Shown: positions 43,615-52,800, counted from the first letter of the stretch. The stretch: 64,000 bases of DNA from Azospirillum griseum (GCF_003966125.1 NZ_RXMA01000026.1:2356-66355), one strand, 5' to 3'. The notes: generated by a model from the letters alone, not told the origin. A program made the numbers and translations.

Positions 43615-44793
43615 ATGGATGATTTTTTCACTGTGCCGATCAACATGTCGTCCCCATCGCATCCTGTCCCGCTTGACCGTTTGAAGACACCGCTGGTGGT
43701 TTTTCAGCCGAAACTTCCGGTGGCCGACCGGTTGCTCCCCTATCTTCGCCTGATCGACGCGAACCGCTGGTACAGCAACCGTGGCCCTTTGCTGGCCCGT
43801 TTCGAACAGGCGCTGGCGGATCATTTTGCGGTGGCGTCCGACCGCGTGATCGGGGTGGCGAACGCCACCGCCGGTCTCACCGCCAGCCTGCTGGCCGCCG
43901 GTGTGGACGATGCCGGGCGGGATGGCAGTCCCCTTTGCATCCTGCCATCCTGGACTCATGAAGCAACGGCGGTGGCGGCGTTGCGCGCCGGGTTGACACC
44001 CTGGTTTCACGAGGTGGAGGAGGCCGACTGGTCCCTGTCGCCGGAGAGGGTGGCCGACAGCCTGCGCGCCAATCCAACCTTGGCCGCCCGCGTGTCCCAT
44101 GTGATCGTGACCGCCCCCTTTGGCGCGGTGGTGGCGGCGGAGCCGTGGCGCGCCTTGTCCGACCATTTCGGTCTGGCCGTGACCATCGATGCGGCCAGCG
44201 GTTTCGATCAACTGCGCGGCGGGCCGGTGGATGCGGTGGTGAGTTTGCACGCCACCAAGGTGCTGGGCGTTGGCGAGGGCGGTGTGGTGATCGCCCAGGA
44301 CGCGCAGCGCGCGGCGCGCCTCCGCGATCTGGTGCAGTTGGGCCTGTCGGACGAACGCGTCATCCAGCGGGCGGGGTTGAACGCGAAGCTCAGCGAATAC
44401 GGGGCCGCCATCGGTCTTGCCGCACTGGACATCTGGCCGGAGCGGCGCGCCACGCTGGTGCGTCTGCGCGCCCATTACGCCGCGCGGCTGGGCGGCGTTC
44501 CCGGTCTGTCGCTCTGGGCACCGGAGGGCGTGTCGTCCACCCTGATGCTGCGGTTGCCTGGACCCGTGGCGGTGGAAACCGGGCGGCGGCTGGCTGCGCG
44601 CGGAATCGCGACGCGCCGGTGGTGGCACGCGGGGTGCCATCGTCAACCGGCCTTCGCCGCCTGTCCCCGCCACCCCCTCCCCATCACGGAGGCTTTGGCC
44701 GATTCGGTGCTGGGCTTGCCTTTTCACGAGGACCTGACGCTCTGCGACATCGACACCGTGGTCGACACGCTGCGTGATGTCCTGGCGGATTGA
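43615..44793 (+). CDS. DegT/DnrJ/EryC1/StrS-family PLP aminotransferase
   Basis: A 392-residue pyridoxal-phosphate enzyme of the sugar aminotransferase family. WYSNRGPLLARFEQALADHF and GVANATAGLTASLLAA form the N-terminal cofactor region. The DAA in TIDAASGFD and the lysine K215 in LHATKVLGVGEGG are the PLP-binding residues. NAKLSEYGAAIGL is the family's substrate-side block. It would aminate a keto-sugar for a glycan or glycoconjugate. It converges with the ATP-grasp and glycosyltransferase genes across 8 bp, which supports a surface-glycan locus. The first ATG (43615) is used; another lies ten codons in. Confidence 0.88.
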   Translation: MDDFFTVPINMSSPSHPVPLDRLKTPLVVFQPKLPVADRLLPYLRLIDANRWYSNRGPLLARFEQALADHFAVASDRVIGVANATAGLTASLLAAGVDDAGRDGSPLCILPSWTHEATAVAALRAGLTPWFHEVEEADWSLSPERVADSLRANPTLAARVSHVIVTAPFGAVVAAEPWRALSDHFGLAVTIDAASGFDQLRGGPVDAVVSLHATKVLGVGEGGVVIAQDAQRAARLRDLVQLGLSDERVIQRAGLNAKLSEYGAAIGLAALDIWPERRATLVRLRAHYAARLGGVPGLSLWAPEGVSSTLMLRLPGPVAVETGRRLAARGIATRRWWHAGCHRQPAFAACPRHPLPITEALADSVLGLPFHEDLTLCDIDTVVDTLRDVLAD

Positions 44794-44801
44794 CGGGCGC
44801 G

Positions 44802-46616
44802 TCAGTCAATTTCCGGTTCCGCCATTGGGCGCAACAGACGCACCTCCGCGTCGCGGTCGCCGTCGGAGGCGGGTGGCAGGCCGTTCAAGCGTCCGCTGGC
44901 CGAGAAGGGAAGCCAGCGCCCGCCCTCGTCCCATGATCCGGTCAACCGCAGCGGCCCACGATGGCCGAGCGGCGCCAGCGACGCCCCCCAGCGGCCCAGC
45001 GCGTCCACCATCGCCGCGCGGTCCGGCGTGTCGCCCAGCGCCCGCGCGGCGACAGGCACGCCGCCCCGCTGCGCGCACAGAGCGCAGCGGATGGCCGTGA
45101 CCGAACCGTCAGCGGCGACCGCCCCTTCAACCGCCCCGACCCGGTCGTCCACCGTCCAGATCCAGGGCAGGGCGGGCAGCGCCGTCCAGCGCGCGCGCGG
45201 TTCGGCCAAAGCCGCCGCGTCCAGCGCCGGTTGAGCCACCCGATCCCCGCCCGCAAGCGCCGCCATTGCGTCGGACGGCGCGAGCAGGTGGACCGGACCC
45301 TCGCCCCGCCGTGGCTTCACCACCAGACGCGACGGTGACAGGCAGGCCAGCGTCTCCCCCTCATCCGGAGACGCGATGGTGGGAACGAAGGGCAGGCCAT
45401 GGCGCGCGGCGTGCGCCGCCAACGCCCAGACGTCGGGGACCGCACCGCCCAACCGTTCCGGCAGGGGAGCAGACCGCGCCTCATCGTCGTCAGCGTCCAG
45501 CCAGAGGTCGGGCCATCCTGGGGCCGCGCGGCGGTCGACCGGGGCGGTCCATTCCCCGGTTTCGTCGAAGGCGCGACGCCAGGACAGGGGGGGCGACAAC
45601 CGCGACACCCCCAACCCCTTCATCCGCAGCGGTCGGCGCGTCTCCTCCGGCCCCGATGGCCAGCCCAGCCAGGACGACACCAGGTCGCGCACCAGATTCC
45701 GGCCCAGCAACGCCCGTGCGACCGTGGTGCCGCCAAACCGCCCGCCCACCTCGTAGGGCATGAACCGTCCGTCGGCCAGACGCTTGCCCTGAATGTTGAC
45801 AGGGCCGCGATGCCCGGCCGCCGCCAGGGCCGCCGCCCAGCCCAGCCCGACCGCCGCAAGGGCGTCGTCCTCGACCAACCGCACCGCCCGACGCAACGGT
45901 GGGGCGGTGACGCCGTGGTCGCCGCAGAGCGCCACCACCCGCCCGTCCGGGCCGATCACCAGTTCGACGGTGGTTTCCAGATCGGTCAAGCCGTGACGCC
46001 AGGGCATGGCGTCCGGTTGCAACGCGGCCTTCCAGTCGCCGCCGATGCCTTGCGGATCCAAAAAGGCCTGCACGATCAACCCGGTGTCATCGGCCACCCG
46101 TTCCAGTTCCGCCCGGTTGCGCACCAGCAGAACGCCTTGGCTGCCCGCTCCGCCGCGCGGTTTGGCGATCAGGGGAAAGCCGTGCGCGTGGGCCAGCGCG
46201 CGGGCGGCGTCCCCACCCAGCGCCGTCGGCGCAAAGGCCAACCCATGGCGAACCGCGAAACCATGAGCCTGCGCCTTGTCCGCAAAAAGGGGGGCGAGGG
46301 CAGGGGGCGGCAACGGAAAAGCAGGGTGTGGGAACGCCGCGTGGTCAACAGCGGCGGCCAGCGCCGGAATGTCCTCGTCCCGACCGGCGAGAACGAGGTC
46401 GGGCTTCTCCCGCTCCAGCACCGCGCGCAGCGCCGTTTCATACGCGGCCCGGTTGGCGGTGGGCGGCACCCGGTGCAGCCGGTCGCAGCCAAAGGCGATC
46501 GCCGACGCAACACTGTTCACACCGACGATGGTCAGGCGCGGGCGAAGCGGGCGCAGGCAGCGCAGAATGGCGTCGGCCACCAGGCTGCCCGCGCTGGTGA
46601 TGAGCAGACAGGCCAT
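44802..46616 (-). CDS. Tandem ATP-grasp protein, carbamoyl-phosphate-synthase-like architecture
   Basis: A 604-residue protein. The first half (1-330) is a complete-looking ATP-grasp: a Rossmann-like start (LLITSAGSLVADAILRCL), HGFPLIAKPRGGAGSQGVLLV with the nucleotide-binding lysine and Gly-rich loop, then FLDPQGIGGDWKAAL, GPVNIQGKRL and PYEVGGRFGGTT. The second half (about 385-604) repeats the order in shortened form, with LVVKPRRGEGP, TALPALPWIW and GPLRLTGSW, and looks degenerate. The substrate is not evident; ATP-grasp enzymes join a carboxylate to an amine or thiol. Its ATG overlaps the stop of the glycosyltransferase gene, so the two are co-translated. Confidence 0.8.
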   Translation of the reverse strand: MACLLITSAGSLVADAILRCLRPLRPRLTIVGVNSVASAIAFGCDRLHRVPPTANRAAYETALRAVLEREKPDLVLAGRDEDIPALAAAVDHAAFPHPAFPLPPPALAPLFADKAQAHGFAVRHGLAFAPTALGGDAARALAHAHGFPLIAKPRGGAGSQGVLLVRNRAELERVADDTGLIVQAFLDPQGIGGDWKAALQPDAMPWRHGLTDLETTVELVIGPDGRVVALCGDHGVTAPPLRRAVRLVEDDALAAVGLGWAAALAAAGHRGPVNIQGKRLADGRFMPYEVGGRFGGTTVARALLGRNLVRDLVSSWLGWPSGPEETRRPLRMKGLGVSRLSPPLSWRRAFDETGEWTAPVDRRAAPGWPDLWLDADDDEARSAPLPERLGGAVPDVWALAAHAARHGLPFVPTIASPDEGETLACLSPSRLVVKPRRGEGPVHLLAPSDAMAALAGGDRVAQPALDAAALAEPRARWTALPALPWIWTVDDRVGAVEGAVAADGSVTAIRCALCAQRGGVPVAARALGDTPDRAAMVDALGRWGASLAPLGHRGPLRLTGSWDEGGRWLPFSASGRLNGLPPASDGDRDAEVRLLRPMAEPEID

Positions 46617-47866
46617 CAGGCCGCCGGTGCGCTGGCGGGCAACGCGCCAACGCCGGACATCAGGTCGCGCATCATCGCCTCGGGCGTGAAGCGCTCCACC
46701 ACCTCGGCTTGCGCCGTGGCCAGGATGCGGCGGCGGATTCCCGGATCGGTGGCGCGCGCCAGGCCATCGGCCAAATCGCCGAAATCACCGGCAACCGTGG
46801 CGAACACCCGGTCGCGCCCGAGCAGACGGTCGCTCAGGATCGTGGGTGGTGCCACCACCACCGCCCCGGCGGCCATTGGGTGGGTCAACCGTTCGGAAAC
46901 TCCGCCGACATAGGGCGGGCAGGCCACCACCACGCGGGCGCGCCGGTACAGCGCCATCAACCCGCTGTGCGGCACCGGTGGCAACACCCGGCTGTCGGGG
47001 TGCAGCGGCACATCGTCCGCATGGCCGACCAGAGTGATCGGGTGGTGGGCCAGACGCGCGATCATCCGCCGCCGCCGCTCGTTGCGGATGTGATGGTCGG
47101 CAAGGCAGAGAAGAAAGCGATGGCCCGGTGTTTCCAGATTCAGCCGGATGCCCAGGGCGGCAAAGGCCGTGTCGCACACCGCGCTGAAGGGGGCCAGCGT
47201 TTCGGCCAGACCGGTGTCGACGATGATGCTGTACAGGGCGTGAACCAGGGGTTCCGGACACCGTTCTTCAAGATGGCGGCGGAACTGGTCGGAGGGCCGC
47301 AGGGTCGCCACGGTCAGCACCGGGATGTCCCGCTCCGCCTCCGGCGGAGGGGGAGGCATCGGTGGGCAGGCGGGCACATAGACCCGGTGGGATCCCCGCT
47401 GCGGCACCCAGCGCCGCCACAGGGTGGCGAAATCGGCGTCAAGAAAGGCGGTGGTCTGGCGGGGATCGTCCCGCCCCATAATCAGCGGCATCCAGTCGCT
47501 GCACGGGTTGTCGTTGATCAGGGCAACCACCGGCACGCCGAGCCGTTCCGGCAGCGGTTTCTCCCCGTCGCGGTCCTCGATCATCACGCTGTTCACCCAA
47601 CCGCCATCGCTGAACAGGGCCTGCAACCGGGTGTCGCGCAGCGCCCGCAACTCCGCCGGGCCGAAGCGTTCGAGATCCACGATCACCGTTCGAAAGCCGA
47701 TGGCCTCAAGCGCGGCACGGTAGACGCCGGAGGACAGCCGCAAGCTGCCATGCGGATCCGCTTCCACCGGGGGAAGCACAACACCAACCGCTCCATTCTT
47801 CCCATCACCACGTCCGGCGGCTGTCGATGCGTTGGAACCGGAGGGCGTTGGATTGGGCGTGAGCAT
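46616..47866 (-). CDS. GT-B-type glycosyltransferase
   Basis: A 416-residue protein with the look of a family 1-type glycosyltransferase. Its C-terminal half has LVGHADDVPLHPDSRVLPPVPHSGLMALYRRARVVVACPPYVGGVSERLTHPMAAGAVVVAP, the sugar-nucleotide-binding region with the Glu-containing SER(L)xxxMAAGA pattern. The N-terminal half carries GGWVNSVMIEDRDG and VVALINDNPCSDWMPLIMG. The donor and acceptor are unknown. It precedes the ATP-grasp gene with a start-stop overlap. A low-complexity Ser/Pro start means the true N-terminus may lie a few residues downstream. Confidence 0.75.
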   Translation of the reverse strand: MLTPNPTPSGSNASTAAGRGDGKNGAVGVVLPPVEADPHGSLRLSSGVYRAALEAIGFRTVIVDLERFGPAELRALRDTRLQALFSDGGWVNSVMIEDRDGEKPLPERLGVPVVALINDNPCSDWMPLIMGRDDPRQTTAFLDADFATLWRRWVPQRGSHRVYVPACPPMPPPPPEAERDIPVLTVATLRPSDQFRRHLEERCPEPLVHALYSIIVDTGLAETLAPFSAVCDTAFAALGIRLNLETPGHRFLLCLADHHIRNERRRRMIARLAHHPITLVGHADDVPLHPDSRVLPPVPHSGLMALYRRARVVVACPPYVGGVSERLTHPMAAGAVVVAPPTILSDRLLGRDRVFATVAGDFGDLADGLARATDPGIRRRILATAQAEVVERFTPEAMMRDLMSGVGALPASAPAA

Positions 47867-47915
47867 GGGACGTTATACCCTTTCCGCCGGAGAGCGTCCA
47901 CGATCCGGCGGGCGC

Positions 47916-48662
47916 TTACCCAGACACCCGGCGCGCACGGACACGGATCAGGCCGCTGCCTTCCGGGTCGGCCCGGTCCGGCTTCAGCATGGCCTCCAGC
48001 AGCTTTTCATCGCTGGTCCAATAGGGCACGTACCAACTGCGGTCGGGATCCATCACCAGCACCCGGCGGGTGACGGCGTCATAAGCCCCCAGCGGGGCGA
48101 TGTGGCCGCCGCCGTCGTCGCCGGTCAGGGTTCCCTGGTCGAAGGCCACCAGGATGATGTCCTCGTCGCCCTGCTCGTTGTCCGCCAGAATCCGGCGCAG
48201 CGTCGCCAGCGTGCGGGGGGAGGAATCCTGCGGGCGAAACACCTCGACCTCGGCGTCCAACCCATAGGCCTCCAGGCTGCGACGGACGTAATGCTCCAGG
48301 TCGGTGAAGGAGATGCCCTCGCCGTCGTCGGCCACCGCCTCGCGCCAGCGGTCATCGCCCACACGGTCGATCACCTGCTTTTGCGTGATGAGCCGCTCCG
48401 CTGCGCTGTCGGGCAGGCCACGCAGCGCGTTCAGCATCATGGCGACGCTGGCGACCGAACAGGCGCTGCCGGTGGTCTGCGGCACGTAATAAGGGCTGAG
48501 CGCCCAGAAATCCGGGGCCGGGGTGGTGCGGACGAAGCTGGCCGCGCGGGTGATCGGTTCGGCTTGCGGGCCGAATTTCGGTTTGGGCATGTCTTGGGCC
48601 GAAACCGGCATCGCCGCCGCCAACCACAGGGCAACGCCCGTCAACACCGCACCACGCTTCAT
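47916..48662 (-). CDS. Exported phytochelatin-synthase-like cysteine peptidase
   Basis: A 248-residue protein of the phytochelatin synthase family (papain-like). The signal peptide is at 1-22 (KRGAVLTGVALWLAAAMPVSAQD). The catalytic triad candidates are C68 in YYVPQTTGSACSVASVAMMLNAL, H187 in GGGHIAPLGAYD and D205 in VLVMDPDR. Bacterial members usually hydrolyse glutathione or related thiol peptides rather than polymerise it. No metal-resistance gene is adjacent. The ATG at 48662 was chosen because it starts the signal peptide; the frame extends 18 codons further. The glutathione-type transporter at 52-57 kb is on the same strand but distant. Confidence 0.85.
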   Translation of the reverse strand: MKRGAVLTGVALWLAAAMPVSAQDMPKPKFGPQAEPITRAASFVRTTPAPDFWALSPYYVPQTTGSACSVASVAMMLNALRGLPDSAAERLITQKQVIDRVGDDRWREAVADDGEGISFTDLEHYVRRSLEAYGLDAEVEVFRPQDSSPRTLATLRRILADNEQGDEDIILVAFDQGTLTGDDGGGHIAPLGAYDAVTRRVLVMDPDRSWYVPYWTSDEKLLEAMLKPDRADPEGSGLIRVRARRVSG

Positions 48663-49010
48663 CGCTCCTGGTCCTCCGTCACGCCGCACCGTCCCTCCAT
48701 GGTTTCGGGCGAGCATGGGATATGGTGCATCGCACCCGGATCGCCAAGGGTGGTGATCGCCAGGGAAGTGAGCAAGGATTTGTCGGCTCGATGCGCATGC
48801 ATCCGCTGATGCGCTTGTGCGAGAGGGAGGGAAGACCCATCACGCCGCAAGAAATGACGATCCAGCGCCGTTGTCAGACCAAATCCATGATCAGGCCAAA
48901 TCCATGTTTCGACCGGTCATCAGCCTGTTTGGTTGCACCGATGACCGCGCCAACCGGAACAATGGGTGCATTCCGCCGGTGTGAATGCCACGCCGGCGGA
49001 TGGTCGGGCG
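48663..49010. other. 348-bp intergenic region without a gene
   Basis: It contains a near-duplicate AAATCCATG-ATCAGGCC / AAATCCATG-TTTCGACC at about 48884-48920 and overlapping hairpins at 48968-48999 (listed separately). The open frames here are short and unsupported. A promoter for the phytochelatin-synthase-like gene should be in the left part; none is clear. Confidence 0.45.
48968..48999. terminator. Overlapping alternative hairpins after the isoaspartyl peptidase gene
   Basis: CCGCCGG (48973-48979) pairs with CCGGCGG (48993-48999). The overlapping GCATTC (48968-48973) pairs with GAATGC (48983-48988). The two stems exclude each other. There is no T-run on the minus strand, so this is a weak terminator candidate at the end of the long minus-strand operon. 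Confidence 0.35.
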
Positions 49011-49979
49011 TCAGTTGCCGATCCGGTAGTCTTCGCGGTGGATGGCGGTCAGCAGGGGGGCGTCGGCTGTGGCGATGCCCCGGTACATGCCCGCGCAGTT
49101 GAAGGGCAGCGTCACCCGGCCCGCGCTGTCCACGGCGACCAGACCGCCCGATCCGCCGATGGGGCCGAGTTGGTCGAGCACCACCGCGTCGGCGGCCTCG
49201 GCCAGCGATTGCCCGCCCCAGCGCATCCGCGCCGCGATTTCGTGGGCGACGACGTGGCGGATGAAATGCTCGCCATGGCCGGTGGCGGAAATCGCGCAGG
49301 TGGCGTTGTCGGCGAAGGTCCCGGCCCCGATCACCGGGCTGTCGCCGACGCGGCCCACCGCCTTGGCCGTCATGCCGCCGGTGGAGGTGGCGGCGGCGAC
49401 GTTGCCGTGCCGGTCGCGGGCCACCGCGCCAACGGTGCCGTGACGGCGCTGTTCGTTGCCGTCGTCGGGCGCGCCGGACGCGCGGAAGGCCAGTTCCGCT
49501 TGCAGGGCGTCCCAGCGGGCTTGCGTGAAGAAATAGGGGGCCTCCTCCATCGCCAGCCCGGCCCGCCGGGCCAGCGCCAGGGCGCTGTCGCCGATCAGCA
49601 TCACATGGTCGGTGCGCTCCATCACCGCGCGGGCGGCGAGGATCGGGTTGCGCGGGCCGAACAGACCGGCCACCGCCCCCGCCGCGCGGGTGCGCCCGTC
49701 CATGATGGCGGCGTCCATCTCCTGCGTGCCGTCGGCGGTGAAGACCGCGCCGCGCCCGGCGTTGAACAGCGGCTCGTCCTCCAGCGCGATCACGGCGGCG
49801 GTGACGGCGTCGAGCGCGCTGCCGCCCGCCGCCAGCACCTCCCGCCCGGCCAGCAGCGCGGTGCGCAGTCCGGCGTGGTAGGCGTCCTCCAGCTCCGGCG
49901 TCAGCAGGGACGCGTCGATGGTTCCGGCACCGCCATGGATGGCGAGGGCGAAGGGCTGCGGGCTTTGGTCGAGGGTCAT
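49011..49979 (-). CDS. iaaA: Isoaspartyl peptidase / plant-type L-asparaginase
   Basis: A 322-residue Ntn-hydrolase precursor that cuts beta-aspartyl dipeptides and asparagine after self-cleavage. The N-terminal half has LAIHGGAGTI and EDEPLFNAGRGAVFTADGTQEMDAAIMDG. The autoproteolytic nucleophile is the threonine in RRHGTVGAVA, followed by TSTGGMTAKAVGRVGDSPVIGAGTFAD and the GHGE and GGSGGLVAVD stretches. It is the last gene of the peptide operon, 26 bp after the M55 gene. The ATG 49977-49979 gives the standard N-terminus; the upstream open frame is antisense noise. Confidence 0.95.
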   Translation of the reverse strand: MTLDQSPQPFALAIHGGAGTIDASLLTPELEDAYHAGLRTALLAGREVLAAGGSALDAVTAAVIALEDEPLFNAGRGAVFTADGTQEMDAAIMDGRTRAAGAVAGLFGPRNPILAARAVMERTDHVMLIGDSALALARRAGLAMEEAPYFFTQARWDALQAELAFRASGAPDDGNEQRRHGTVGAVARDRHGNVAAATSTGGMTAKAVGRVGDSPVIGAGTFADNATCAISATGHGEHFIRHVVAHEIAARMRWGGQSLAEAADAVVLDQLGPIGGSGGLVAVDSAGRVTLPFNCAGMYRGIATADAPLLTAIHREDYRIGN

Positions 49980-50005
49980 GATGGTGCGCTCTGGAAAATC
50001 CGCGA

Positions 50006-50839
50006 TCAGCGGAGGGAGGCCGACATGGCCGACAGGCTGTTGATCCAGCCCAGGACACCGGCCATGCGGTCGGCGGTCAAGCGGATGGTGACGGGGTCGA
50101 GGCGGACGGCCACCGGAATCAGCGCGGCCAGATCGGCCAGCGCCGGGCTGTTCATCTCGATCTCCAGCCGGTAGGGGACGGGGCCGTCCTCCGCCGGGAT
50201 GCGGAAAGGGGTGACGCTGGCTGCCCGTTCCACCGCGCGCTGCGCGGCGGCGCGCAGCCGGTCGCGGGCGACGGAGGGGGCGACCGCGCGGGCGGCGCGC
50301 TGGCCCAGCGCGTGTTTGACCACCACCCGGTCGGCTTCGGGGAACAGCGGGGCGACTTCCTCGGCGAAGGCGTCGTCGCCCGACAGCAGGATCACCGGCA
50401 CGCCCAATTCCCCGGCGTAAGCGCCATAGCAGCCGGCCTCGCCCAGCTCCCACCCGTTCACCCGCACCCGGCCAAAGGCAAAGCTGTTGGTGGTGTGGGC
50501 CAGGATGCCCGACCGGCGGGCCGAACCGTGGAAGCCCAGGCACATCACCCCGTCATGCTCGGCGGTCAACCCGGCGAACATGCCGTTGGGCTTGGGGCGA
50601 CCCAGGATCAGCTCGGCGGCGGGGTGCAGCTCGTCGGGCAGCAGGTTCAGCATCGGGCCGTGGCTGTCGTTGACCAGAATCGCGGTGGCCCCACCCGCCA
50701 GCGCCCCGTCGATGGCGGCGTTGACCTCGGCGGTCATCAGGCGGCGGGCGCGCTCATACTCCGGGTTGCCCGGCGTCACCTGGTTGGGGGCGACCACCCC
50801 GGCCACGCCCTCGATGTCGGCGGAGATGTAGAGTTTCAC
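50006..50839 (-). CDS. M55 family D-aminopeptidase (DppA-like)
   Basis: A 277-residue zinc peptidase of the M55 family, whose founding member DppA removes N-terminal D-amino acids. Metal-binding and catalytic stretches are visible: MKLYISADIEGVAG (DxEG), ILVNDSHGPM, MCLGFHG, and ILAHTTNS. The C-terminus is of normal length. No signal peptide is present, so it acts on imported peptides in the cytoplasm. It stands 34 bp after the P1 peptidase and 26 bp before iaaA. Confidence 0.92.
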   Translation of the reverse strand: MKLYISADIEGVAGVVAPNQVTPGNPEYERARRLMTAEVNAAIDGALAGGATAILVNDSHGPMLNLLPDELHPAAELILGRPKPNGMFAGLTAEHDGVMCLGFHGSARRSGILAHTTNSFAFGRVRVNGWELGEAGCYGAYAGELGVPVILLSGDDAFAEEVAPLFPEADRVVVKHALGQRAARAVAPSVARDRLRAAAQRAVERAASVTPFRIPAEDGPVPYRLEIEMNSPALADLAALIPVAVRLDPVTIRLTADRMAGVLGWINSLSAMSASLR

Positions 50840-50873
50840 GGCAGGGATTCCCGGTTGGTCAGGGGGCAGGGGA

Positions 50874-51947
50874 TCAAGGGATGGCGGACAGAAGGGTGGA
50901 CAGGCAGGGGCGGGTGGCCCCTTCGTGCCCCACCACCGGGGTGGCGGCGGCCAGCGCGTCGAGAACGGCTTCCTGCGTGGCGTCGGCCATCGCTTCGAAC
51001 AGGGCGTCGATCCGCTTTTCGTTCAGGACGCGGAGCGGCAGGATGTCGGCGCGGGCGTCGTGGTCCAGCCGGTTGGCGGTGGTGAAGCCCAGCGCGATGT
51101 CGCCGCTGCCATGCCCCCAGAAGGAGCCGACGCGGGCCAGCCCCACCCCGGCGCGGCGGATCACCCGGCGCAGTTGGCGGTGGTCGAGCGGAACGTCGGT
51201 GGCGGCGATCACAATGACCGAGCCTTTTTCCGGCTCCGCGTCCTGCGGCGGCGGGCCGACGCGCCGACCGTCGGGCAGCCGCAGATCCCCGGCCCGGCCG
51301 AAATTCGCCAGCACCAGCACGCCCAGATGAAAACGGGTTCCGTCGAGCTTGAGACGGCGCGACGCGCTGCCGATGCCGCCCTTGAAGCCGAAGCCGGACA
51401 TGCCACGCCCGGCTCCAACCGATCCGACAGCAATCGGCGCGCCATCGGGGGCGGCCAGCGCGTGGGCCAGCGCGGCGGCGGCATGCCCCTCCGTCACCGC
51501 CAGGGCCTGGATGTCGTTCAGCGGCCCGTCGTTGCACTCCATCACCACCGGGTTGACGGTGGCGGTGGTCCGGCCGATGTCGGGATTGGCGGCGATGGCG
51601 TGGCGGACCAGCGCGGTGGCGGCGGTCCCGACCGACAGGGTGTTGGTCAGCAGGATCGGGGTTTCCAGCGCGCCCAGCTCCTCCACCTGCATCAGCCCGA
51701 CGCTCTTGCCGAAGCCGTTCAGCACCTCGGCGGCGGCGACCGGCTTGTCGCGGTAGAGGTTGCCCGCGTGCGGCAGGATGGCGGTGACGCCGGTCTGGAT
51801 CGCCCCGTCGTCCAGCGTCGCATGACCGACGCGCACGCCCGGAACGTCGGTGATGGCGTTGCGCGGCCCCGGCTTCAACCGCCCGCAGGCCAGCCCGAGA
51901 TCGCGGGCGCGCGGACCGGACTCAGCGCAGCTTGGGGTCGAGGGCAT
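50874..51947 (-). CDS. P1/DmpA family aminopeptidase
   Basis: A 357-residue self-processing peptidase of the S58 family, which includes DmpA and BapA, enzymes that release D-Ala or beta-amino acids. It begins near RAR-DLGLACGRLKPGPRNAITDVPGVRVGHATL, followed by GVTAILPHAGNLYRDKPVAAAEVLNGFGK. The cleavage/nucleophile region is GHGSGDIALGFTTAN. The start ATG 51945-51947 overlaps the 3' end of the permease gene by 26 bp; it gives a natural 18-residue leader before the conserved region. A start nearer the conserved DLGLACG is possible with an alternative codon. Confidence 0.9.
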   Translation of the reverse strand: MPSTPSCAESGPRARDLGLACGRLKPGPRNAITDVPGVRVGHATLDDGAIQTGVTAILPHAGNLYRDKPVAAAEVLNGFGKSVGLMQVEELGALETPILLTNTLSVGTAATALVRHAIAANPDIGRTTATVNPVVMECNDGPLNDIQALAVTEGHAAAALAHALAAPDGAPIAVGSVGAGRGMSGFGFKGGIGSASRRLKLDGTRFHLGVLVLANFGRAGDLRLPDGRRVGPPPQDAEPEKGSVIVIAATDVPLDHRQLRRVIRRAGVGLARVGSFWGHGSGDIALGFTTANRLDHDARADILPLRVLNEKRIDALFEAMADATQEAVLDALAAATPVVGHEGATRPCLSTLLSAIP

Positions 51948-52800
51948 CGCGCAATCCGTCGCCGAGCAGGTTGAAGGCCAGCACCGTGATGAAGATCGCC
52001 AGACCCGGATAGAAGGTGACGTGGCTGGCGACGCCGATGTAGCTGCGCCCGTCGGCCAGCATCGCCCCCCATTCCGGGCTGGGCGGCTGCGCGCCAAGCC
52101 CGATGAAGCTCAGGCTCGCCGCCGTCAGGATCGAGGTGCCGATGCGCATGGAGACATAGACGATCACGCTGGGCAGCGTGCCAGGCAGGATGTGGCGCAG
52201 CATCAGCATGCGGTCGCGCACGCCGATGGCGCGGGCGGCGTCGACATAGACCGCCTGTTTCAGCGACAGCGTGCTGCCGCGCACCAGGCGGGCGAACACC
52301 GGGATGGAGAAGATGGCGACGGCGTAGATGACGTTCTCGATCCCCGGCCCCAGGATGGCGACGATGCCGATGGCCAGCAGAATGCCGGGGAAGGCCAGCA
52401 GCACGTCGCACAGCCGCATGATGAGGGAGTCGATGAACCCGCCGCGAAAGCCGCTGACCAGCCCCAGCGCGATGCCGACGATCCCGCCCAGCATCACCGA
52501 CAGCAGACCGACCGACAGCGAGATGCGCGCCCCCCACAGGATGCGGCTGAAGATGTCGCGGCCATAGGAATCGGTCCCGGCCCAATGCGCCCAGGACGGC
52601 CCTTCGAGCACGCGGTCGTAATCGAACCCCGCCGGGTCATAGGGGGCGATCCAGGGCGCGGCGGCGGCGGCCAGCGCCAGCAGCAGCAGGCACAGCCCGG
52701 CGACCACGGCGGAGCGCCGCCGGAGAAACTTGCGCCAGAACTCGGCCAGCGGGGAACGGATGGTGTCGGTGGCCGTGACGGCCGGCGCGGTCGTGCTCAT
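51922..52800 (-). CDS. Dipeptide/oligopeptide ABC transporter permease (DppC/GsiD type)
   Basis: A 292-residue inner-membrane permease. An N-terminal cytoplasmic tail leads to TM1 (VAGLCLLLLALAAAAAPWIAPYDP), then the family's HWAGTDSYGRDIFSRILWGARISL, four more hydrophobic segments and the EAA-type loop YVDAARAIGVRDRMLMLRHILPGTLP. SFIGLGAQPPSPEWGAML is a hallmark of DppC/OppC. It overlaps the DppB-type gene by four bases (ATGA) and pairs with it to form the channel. Confidence 0.94.
   Translation of the reverse strand: MSTTAPAVTATDTIRSPLAEFWRKFLRRRSAVVAGLCLLLLALAAAAAPWIAPYDPAGFDYDRVLEGPSWAHWAGTDSYGRDIFSRILWGARISLSVGLLSVMLGGIVGIALGLVSGFRGGFIDSLIMRLCDVLLAFPGILLAIGIVAILGPGIENVIYAVAIFSIPVFARLVRGSTLSLKQAVYVDAARAIGVRDRMLMLRHILPGTLPSVIVYVSMRIGTSILTAASLSFIGLGAQPPSPEWGAMLADGRSYIGVASHVTFYPGLAIFITVLAFNLLGDGLRDALDPKLR

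Noticed and set aside
44774..46913. Plus-strand frames opposite the ATP-grasp gene
   Set aside because: Arg/Pro-rich shadow sequence; the minus strand has ATP-grasp motifs.
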